This document shows, in pieces, positions 1 to 6,134 of a DNA stretch of 10,339 bases. Location of the stretch: the NCBI GenBank assembly GCA_000697055.1, contig JNDT01001969.1:1-10339 (forward strand). Direction: 5' to 3'. This DNA comes from Saksenaea vasiformis B4078 (taxonomy: Eukaryota > Mucoromycota > Mucoromycetes > Mucorales > Saksenaeaceae). The translations under genes and the position numbers were made by a program. The notes under the pieces were generated by a model. The model saw nothing but the letters and a program-made list of their open reading frames with translations, was not told the DNA's origin and did no database searches. How positions within the stretch are numbered: position 1 is the first letter of the stretch; each line of letters begins with the position of its first letter.

Positions 1-685
1 TGCCATTTTTCGAGAGTATCAGAAATAAATTGATATATTTTTCATATGCGTGGATATTTATCGTGTTTGAGAGTCTTATGTCATATATGCATGTTCCAAA
101 CCAGCAATATTGACACCATTCTACTGAATTCGATTATTGAAAGAGATCTCAGTAGCAATAGATATTGTTCTCATACAGGAATAAAAAATCTACAATCGAG
201 TCTCATAGACTTCACTTTTTTTTACAAGTCTCAATACCCAAGTTTATAGTGCGTCATTTTAGAGTGCACGTTGATCAGTACACATGAGTTTTAAAGCGAA
301 TATTAGGATCAATGTACTCCAGAATCTAAAACATATGCAAAATAGACTTTGTTTCAGCTCAGCCCGACTCATTCTACAGTTACTAGCATTATAGTAATTT
401 GCGCATGTCAAAGGCGTATGGAATTGTACATGCCATATTCCTTGCATTCAGAACAAAAAAAACTGTCTATCCATCACAGTTGGTAATTTACTGAGAAGTT
501 TCTATTTAATAATAGCAATCAGTGTCTTCACGGTTGGAGTGAATCCTACAATAAACAATGAAATTGCTTTTGCATAAGGTTTATAGCAAGAAACCATTCC
601 AAAATCGGTAAATACGATATCGTCTCTCAAAACAAGATACGCATACGGCGATTGCCCTATTTAGACTAATACACAGTATGCTGGT

Positions 686-730
686 GTCTGTTTTCGGTAA
701 CCTTGTCAACACAGATGGTTGAAAACAGAC
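686..730. repeat. Inverted repeat, 10-bp perfect arms
   Basis: GTCTGTTTTC at 686-695 is exactly inverted as GAAAACAGAC at 721-730, with a 25-nt loop. Inside the loop AACC (699-702) can pair with GGTT (717-720), which would extend the stem past a small bulge. The arms are clear in the sequence. Whether this is an RNA structure, a transposon remnant or chance is unknown. Confidence 0.5.
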
Positions 731-1241
731 GGGAAGAATTAATGGGAAACTGTTCTGAACCATATCTGACATTATGTCATGAAGATTTCCATTCAAAGCG
801 TAGTACAGGCCGCAGCATAAGCCCTGCTTCGGCTGTGCTATGAATAGGAGGTGTGACCTATTTTTGCAAAGTTATTGCAATAAGTAAAATTGAAAGTAGT
901 AGATTCCAACTGTTTCCGAGCTTTTATGCTTTAACTTTCTTTAGCTGTTTAAGTCTGTGATCAAGGTATACCTTCCAAATAGCGTTTCTTCTTGCTTCAG
1001 TCCTTAATACCTAGTAAAGGCTACCGTTAGCATGAGAAATCTGCACTAATTGAATTCATTATTATTGAGAAAAATTGAGCAACATTATGATCAGCTGTTG
1101 CAGAATCAGAAACATTAGCGATTTCTGCATGACTTGATTTTCCGTGCAGCATGAGACCATTTCGGGAAAAAAGAAATTTATTCGATCCTGCACGATGATC
1201 AACTCTACATATCAGAAACAACAACCTCTAAGTTACGGAGG

Positions 1242-1278
1242 GTAAACGCTTTATCCTAGCAAATATGTAAGCGTTTAC
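1242..1278. repeat. Inverted repeat, 10-bp perfect arms
   Basis: GTAAACGCTT at 1242-1251 is exactly inverted as AAGCGTTTAC at 1269-1278 with a 17-nt AT-rich loop. It lies about 375 bp upstream of the Fanzor start codon. It could be a regulatory site or part of an element terminus; the sequence gives no further clue. Confidence 0.5.
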
Positions 1279-1512
1279 TTTCTTGTAAACTTCTAGCAAC
1301 TATCCATTATCTTTATGCGATCCTCTGGAAATGTATTTTTTTTTTCATCCTGGGTCTCTTGTACTTTTAACAAAGCAAAGCTATCAGTATAAATAAGTAC
1401 AGATAGAAGTGACCTGTGTCTTTGTGTAACTTCATCATGTCCTGGTCCAAAACAAAGTTTTCTTCTGGCTTACTCGATGTACCTAGCTGGTTGGGAGGGA
1501 TAATCCAAAATT

Positions 1513-1519
1513 TATATAA
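1513..1519 (+). promoter_or_regulatory. Candidate TATA box for the Fanzor gene
   Basis: TATATAA lies 135 bp upstream of the proposed ATG at 1654. It is followed by a CT-rich stretch (about 1556-1580), the usual setting of a fungal transcription start. A second TATA-like motif, TATAAATA at 1388-1395, is farther away. The assignment rests on motif and spacing only. Confidence 0.4.
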
Positions 1520-1653
1520 GAACGTGATTCAATCGCGAAAAGCACAGTAAAGCACTCATTCTTCTTCTATTCCTCTTACTATACAAGTAAACCAGTGGAC
1601 AAAGTCCTTCTCCAAATTGTCAGAGGGATTTCTTCCTCTGTTTTTTCGGTGAA

Positions 1654-4600
1654 ATGCCTCCAAAAAAGTTGCAAAAAGGGTAAGCTTGTAATATCAAACG
1701 TATAACACTTGATAATCGTTAATGTACTTAATAGCAAAGGGAAGGCTGTTGCTACCAAGAAATCTCCAACTCCAGTAGACTCGTTAAGTCGGAACAGTAT
1801 CATTTCACAGTCTTCTAATACGCTCGCTTTTTTGTCTAGTGGGCCTGATGATGATTCACAACTACAATTAGCCGTCCAGCTTAGCCGTCAGAGCCACATG
1901 CTATCATCCACCGTTGCTGCCCCTTCCTCTGCTGCTGGCCCTTCCTCTGCTGCTGCTCCTTCATCATCCGCTAGCGATCATGATTACTCAGGGATGTCTA
2001 ACTTGCAAATAATCTTGCACAAGAAACGCAAGAAGAAGGAAAAACTTGACGAACTTGAACGTAAAAGACAGGAACGCGAACAGCAGATACAGCAAGGTAA
2101 AGCGCAAACTACCATAATTTATTAGATCAATTTATTTATTTCGTATTAGCAATCTGCAAACGCTGTGGTAGGGCAGGCCATCGCGATGCACGAAGCAGGA
2201 GTTGCCCACTCAATAAAAGATTCAACCCCAATGCGCAGGAAGGTAATTACGCCAAACATGAGTTCGAAGATAGGTTACTTATTTTTGGATCGTATAGACA
2301 ATGCTGTTGCAGGTAGCTCTCTTTCCACCCGTAAACGAAAGTTATCACAAGTCGAAAAGGGTATTTCGAAACAAGCGAGACAAAGAGGGAAGCGTCGGAA
2401 AACAGCTGCAATCCAGAACGTAGCGTCAAATCGATGCAGCTCCTGCCTGGAGAAGGGGATTTATCAGCAGCAAGTACCACATGGTTCATGAAGAAGTCGA
2501 CACTGTCCCGATCACACCGAAACATTAAATGAACGACTCAAACGCTTACTGGGTGAAAAGCATCGCCGCTTTGTTCGCAAAATCGGACTAGATACGATAT
2601 TGCGTTTGACAGAGCATCAAAAGGACCAATTTATCCAGCATGTCAGTAACCTTGTCGATTTCCACCGCGAGGTGGCGATCAAGTCACAGTGCTTTGCAAT
2701 GTTACATTCTACAGTTACTTGACAACGACCAAGAGGTGCCACCAATACTGTTCTCTCAGTACTTTTTCTATGCATGTATGCAGCTTGTCTTGGGAAGAGA
2801 CATCACCAACAGCAACCGGAAGTTACCTAGAGAAGACATGACAGAATCTTTCGCCGCATTCATTCGACAATTTCCTCATTCTCTTGTAACGAGACATTAC
2901 CCATATTCCCATGCATTGACGTCGTTAGCTGTACAGTCAGCTACTACTTTCACGAACTCCGTTACCGAAACGTTCAAATCTCGCGCAATCAAATACTTTC
3001 ATTTTAGGCTGAGAGAGACCTTGTAGAGGTATGTAGATATATTGTCATTACCGTTATGATTGACTCATACTCGTATGTAGGATATAACAAAGAAAGACGC
3101 CACTGCACTGGCTGGATATATTTACGACTACTGTGCGGGTGTTACGGTCCCCGAGTGGCCAGAGACTGTTGAGCATTCTGAAGACCTGCAGATTGCAGTA
3201 GAAGAAATAATTGTCAGTTTCGACTCTGTGCCCCGACCAATCAATCTGGAAAATATATCTGCGCAGCCAGGAATATACCTTCGTAGCCTATATGACGTGC
3301 TACAAGAATTAGAGGGGTATAACACGCAGCAAACGGAGCTTGCAGAAGAGATCCAGACGGTTGCAACTCGAAGCTGGGCATTTGCTTTGATTCGGTCCAT
3401 TGAAGAATTCGATGTACTTGGTCGTCGATACCGATCACGATTAGTGACAAAAATTGTGGAAGCTGTCAATTCATCTCAACCGACTCATCTCAACGCTGAG
3501 CGTTTATCATTCGAATCTCTTGAATACATACAGCATACTATTGATACCACTCGCGCTCAGATCAGCAATTCAATCCAATACCATCGTCAGATTGAGCAGT
3601 CCGGTTCGAGCAACATCGCTCGTGAGAACTGTTTTCGCCCTGAATCATTTACATTTGTCCAACAGAAGGTTTTCTCTTTGGTGCCACAGTACGGTTTCAA
3701 GCGTCAATATGCCAGTATCGATATCCAAACCCTTCGACAATTGCTTCGTCAAAGTGGCGTTCAGTTACTATATAGTGGGGCTCGCCAACAGACACAAGAG
3801 CAACATAAGCAAGATACACGACAATTCGCAGCAGTCTTTGACGTCAACAAAATTCGATGCAGAAGGTAGTTAATATATGGACCAAGATCATTTACTAATA
3901 AGCTCTTTAGTCTCTTAGAGGACCTTGATTTGGATGAACCTCGAGAATTGTTCACAAATCTCGTAAGAACAGACGGCTATGCAATCGACTTTATATTTGC
4001 TCGCAGAACAACAGAGGAACAAGACTTACCAGATCTGGACGCCACAGACTTTGATGAATGGGAGCTTAATAACATATTCGACTTATGGGGAGCTGACCCG
4101 GGGATGACGGAGATTTATGTAGCTAGTAATGGTCATAGAACAGAACCTCATGAAATTCGAAAGATGTCCACAGCAGAGTTTTATGTCATGGCTGGGTACA
4201 AGAAGACGAATGCGAATATCCTGCGAATGAAGCGCGAAACCGAAATACTTGCAGTAGAACAGGAGATCACAACGCGGAAGACAGCAAACCCAGAGACAAT
4301 GGCAACGTACCTCGAATCACTATTGCCAAATCTGGAGCAGCTATTTGATTTCTATGATATTGGCAAGCAGCGGGCTGAGGCTGAACTTATCAACATACTG
4401 CTTGATGGTGGCAAAAAATATAATCTACGCGGTCTGAAACAGAAACGGGAAACCTGGAGAAAGAAGAAGAAGCAAAAGTATGTGCCTTTCAAATTGTAAT
4501 ATGACCTTGACTAACTTTTTATTTATTTTCACATATAGGAAACGGGCAAGGGAGAAGAAGTATGGCAGTTACACTTATTGGCAGCGCTGTTAATCCTCTT

Positions 4601-5072
4601 TGGTTGGTAGGCGTCCACGATCACAGAAACAGAAATGGCGAAAGGCACCACTACGGCCAATGCCAGACAGGATCCCTTTGGTTGCATTCGGGAATGCCAC
4701 ATTCCAAACGAACATGCGCGGCAAGATCTCTGGACTGGCTGACCGCTGTCGAGTTCTCCTGAAAAAGGCAGAAAATGCCGGTTTACTCGTCATGGTCAAT
4801 GTGGACGAGTACAACACGTCAAAGGTAATATTGACAAACACATGGAGACACTCCATATTAACGAGGATACTTAGGTGTGCTCCAGATGTCAGCAGAAGAA
4901 CATGGAAAACTTACGACTGAACGAAGAAGCGTACGGAACGCTGCATAGCGTGCTCGGTTGCCAAACCTGTGGCACGTTATGGCAACGCGATGTCAACGCC
5001 AGCAGAAACTTACACAAGCTTGCAACATGTTCGTCACTTGGTCAAGGCCGACCATTGGTGTTTCAACGCTGA
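1654..5072 (+). CDS. Fanzor-type (eukaryotic TnpB-like) RNA-guided nuclease, eight exons, reading interrupted
   Basis: Proposed exons: 1654-1679, 1735-2096, 2150-2242, 2313-3028, 3081-3865, 3911-4477, 4539-4824 and 4875-5072, about 1010 codons. The start ATG opens MPPKKLQKG and splices in phase to KGKAVATKK, a nuclear-localisation-like N-terminus. Next come an Ala/Pro/Ser repeat, a basic coiled coil (codons ~100-129) and a zinc knuckle (C132, C135, H140, C148). The C-terminus holds the RuvC fold of the TnpB/Cas12 family: WGADPG with Asp at 4095-4097, VDEYNTSK with Glu at 4807-4809, and WQRDVNAS with Asp at 4989-4991. A zinc ribbon has cysteines at 4878, 4887, 4959 and 4968. It ends in GRPLVFQR, like other fungal Fanzors. 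Family members are nuclear, RNA-guided DNA endonucleases carried by transposons, using a guide from the element's 3' side. Breaks: in-frame TGA at 2489, a one-base-type frame change at 2696-2712, a two-base-type change at 3011-3018 and TAA at 4591. The catalytic triad is intact, so it may be a recent pseudogene or a correct gene with assembly errors. Family assignment is firm; activity is uncertain. Confidence 0.87.
1680..1734 (+). other. Intron 1 of Fanzor gene
   Basis: GTAAGC donor, 55 nt, ending TTAATAG. Splicing joins the 26-nt first exon (phase 2) to the long open frame that follows. This gives a continuous basic N-terminus and makes 1654 a better start than any codon inside the intron. 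Confidence 0.8.
1913..1966 (+). repeat. 18-bp minisatellite in Fanzor exon 2
   Basis: Three imperfect 18-bp units (1913-1930, 1931-1948, 1949-1966) encode VAAPSS, AAGPSS and AAAPSS. They form a flexible Ala/Pro/Ser linker between the N-terminal basic segment and the coiled coil. Copy number is likely to vary between alleles. Confidence 0.8.
2097..2149 (+). other. Intron 2 of Fanzor gene
   Basis: GTAAAG donor, AT-rich body, acceptor CGTATTAG, 53 nt. Joining at phase 1 opens the frame that reads ICKRCGRAGH, a zinc knuckle. The unspliced frame lacks this motif, which supports the splice. Confidence 0.8.
2243..2312 (+). other. Intron 3 of Fanzor gene
   Basis: GTAATT donor and GTTGCAG acceptor, 70 nt. 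Without removal, the zinc-knuckle frame runs on to a TAG just after the acceptor. With removal it continues at phase 1 into the basic segment containing STRKRKLSQ. Confidence 0.7.
2489..2491 (+). other. In-frame TGA in Fanzor exon 4
   Basis: The frame of exon 4 reads ...VPHGS, then TGA, then RSRHCPDHTETL and onward in the same frame. The segment looks like a second zinc knuckle (Cys codons at 2435 and 2444, His at 2480, Cys at 2504), and the stop falls inside it. A CGA to TGA change (C to T at a CpG) would explain it. I found no in-phase intron that removes it. Confidence 0.65.
2696..2712 (+). other. Frame change in Fanzor exon 4 (one-base indel type)
   Basis: The upstream frame reads ...VAIKSQCFAML and hits a stop at 2720-2722. 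The Fanzor-like sequence resumes one frame over as YILQLLDNDQEV. No GT...AG pair with matching phases bridges the two frames, so a single indel within this interval is the simplest reading. Confidence 0.65.
3011..3018 (+). other. (GA)4 dinucleotide run causing a frame change in Fanzor exon 4
   Basis: GAGAGAGA lies where the frame must shift by two bases to reach the phase-0 donor at 3029. Read straight through, the frame stops at TAG 3024-3026. A one-unit change in the run restores the phase needed for the next exon, so slippage or a sequencing error is likely. This shift cancels the one near 2700. Confidence 0.65.
3029..3080 (+). other. Intron 4 of Fanzor gene
   Basis: GTATGT donor, a TTGACTCAT branch-like site and GTATGTAG acceptor, 52 nt. 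It leads at codon phase 0 into a frame beginning DITKKDATALAGYIY that stays open for 785 nt. Confidence 0.8.
3866..3910 (+). other. Intron 5 of Fanzor gene
   Basis: GTAGTT donor, a consensus TACTAAT branch site and CTCTTTAG acceptor, 45 nt. Phase 2 joins ...DVNKIRCR to SLLEDLDLDEP, linking the central region to the exon with the first RuvC aspartate. Confidence 0.85.
4478..4538 (+). other. Intron 6 of Fanzor gene (proximal acceptor)
   Basis: GTATGT donor, TTGACTAAC branch site, pyrimidine-rich tail and ACATATAG acceptor, 61 nt. Phase 2 is maintained. A second AG at 4609-4610 is also in phase and would skip a further 72 nt, including the TAA at 4591-4593. Confidence 0.75.
4591..4593 (+). other. 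In-frame TAA in Fanzor exon 7
   Basis: With the acceptor at 4538, the frame reads ...YTYWQRC, TAA, SSLVGRRPRSQK and then continues to the RuvC glutamate. A CAA to TAA change would explain a stop here. If the acceptor at 4610 is used, the stop is spliced out and the frame stays open, so its effect depends on splice choice. Confidence 0.6.
4825..4874 (+). other. Intron 7 of Fanzor gene, inside the RuvC/zinc-ribbon motif
   Basis: GTAATA donor and ATACTTAG acceptor, 50 nt, phase 0. It splits the hallmark motif exactly between VDEYNTSK and VCSRC. The rejoined motif matches TnpB/Fanzor consensus, which is strong support for this intron. Confidence 0.9.
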
Positions 5073-5110
5073 TCATATCTCACTGTAACAAAAACAGTAG
5101 ATGCTTACAG

Positions 5111-5160
5111 GTAAGCCTTTTTTTTTTCATCGAGTATTTTATTGACAATTTTTTTGTCAG
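5111..5160 (+). other. Probable intron in the Fanzor 3' UTR
   Basis: ACAG|GTAAGC donor, a T-tract, TTGACAA branch-like site, seven-T tract and GTCAG|GTG acceptor, 50 nt. All signals match the coding introns upstream. It begins 38 nt after the stop codon, so it would lie in the 3' UTR or in a 3' non-coding transcript. Confidence 0.5.
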
Positions 5161-5596
5161 GTGACTGTACAAATACATCTAAATATGTTCATTATGTATT
5201 GAGTATTATGTTGATCATATCCACTGTGTATTTAAACATATGTGACCATACCATCATTATTCAAACGTATATAGATATCCACCATGTATTTAAATTATGT
5301 ATAAACGCTTCTATTGCGGATATGGATACATATAGTCCCCAATTCTTGTTATGACCATCATTTTTCATTCTACACCTGTCAAAGGGTAAGCAAGAATTGT
5401 ACTTTTAAGCCATGACTTATCGTTCTGCTTGGGTTTGTAACGCTGTCAGTGACACCAAATATGGAAAATAAAAACCGTGTCCCTAACGCTGCTGTCGGCA
5501 GTATATATCGTGCCCATGGTCGATGTAGGTTATCCACTTACGTGGTTTTTTCCCTTCTTCTTCGTGTTCTATATTCGATTAGGCCAATAGTATTCG

Positions 5597-5616
5597 CAAA
5601 CTACTCAAGTAGTTTG
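5597..5616. repeat. Inverted repeat with 9-bp arms and 2-nt centre
   Basis: CAAACTACT (5597-5605) and AGTAGTTTG (5608-5616) are exact reverse complements separated by CA. The near-zero loop suits a protein-binding palindrome or element end better than an RNA hairpin, but no partner was recognised. Confidence 0.5.
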
Positions 5617-6124
5617 ATCCAGCAAAAGCAGATGAGATTATAGAAAACGCCTTTATTGATATTCCTGAGTAAAGTTCATAAAACAGAATGCATTTCATGT
5701 TCACCTCTGACGACTATGTGTACCAACCATAAAGACTATGATGGCCTCATGAGCATATCCCTCAGTGGACCTAGTCTTATCTTAATGAACAAAGGACTAA
5801 ATCAGACAGAAGCCACGTCTTTGAACCGGATCTCACAGATACTTTCCATCATGCCGGTCATATAGGTCCCATATGGGCATAGATCAAGCCAATTACAACT
5901 ATCAAACCCTATTGTCTAGAGGCAAGATCGTAATCTCCGAAGCAATCAATCACACAGAACATAATAAAGGCAAACGCGTAAACAAAAGTAAATATATCTT
6001 ACTTTCACTTAAAACAACGAAGAGTCTTGAAGAATACCCACTTCACTACCAGCAAGCACATCAAGCAAAATCCACAAACTCCATAGCAAATAGGGCAAGT
6101 ATTACAGATCCGATCAATATAGAT

Positions 6125-6134
6125 GTTTACTCAC
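6125..6134 (-). other. Strong splice-donor look-alike overlapping the CRN stop codon
   Basis: The coding strand reads GTGAGTAAAC across the last codons and the TAA stop (6129-6127). It matches the fungal donor consensus well. If used, the protein would gain a further 3' exon in the spacer; I found no clearly matching acceptor and coding continuation, so the TAA is kept as the stop. Confidence 0.25.

Larger units (their letters stand above)
1..1653. other. AT-rich intergenic DNA upstream of the Fanzor gene
   Basis: I see no convincing gene here. Open frames on both strands are short (about 75 codons or fewer), lack recognisable motifs and are AT-rich, unlike the exons downstream. The stretch contains two hairpin-capable inverted repeats (686-730 and 1242-1278) and two TATA-like motifs (1388-1395 and 1513-1519), described separately. 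No tRNA, rRNA or CRISPR-like array was recognised. It could contain the left end of the mobile element carrying the Fanzor gene, but I could not identify a terminal repeat shared with the right flank. Confidence 0.6.
5073..6126. other. Non-coding spacer between the convergent Fanzor and CRN genes; candidate guide-RNA zone
   Basis: No convincing protein gene is visible; open frames are about 105 codons or fewer and have no motifs. The left part (5073-5350) would be the Fanzor 3' UTR and contains a probable intron. In characterised Fanzor loci the guide RNA derives from sequence 3' of the nuclease gene up to the element's right end, so it is expected here. I could not identify the element boundary. 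Two palindromes occur: a 9-bp-arm inverted repeat at 5597-5616 and CCCATATGGG near 5867. Confidence 0.45.

Noticed and set aside
1709..1734. Non-ATG start (ATA-type) of the long frame in Fanzor exon 2
   Set aside because: These codons fall inside a well-formed intron. The ATG at 1654 joins in phase and gives a sensible basic N-terminus.
2646..2689. Intron GTAACC...CACAG as the cause of the frame change near 2700
   Set aside because: The phases at the two ends do not connect the upstream frame to the downstream Fanzor-like frame, and removal would delete family-like sequence.
5214..5300. Two imperfect copies of a TATCCAC..TGTATTTAAA block as a tandem repeat or array
   Set aside because: Only two diverged AT-rich copies, about 58 bp apart, with no regular spacers. 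This is not a CRISPR array and is weak as a repeat.
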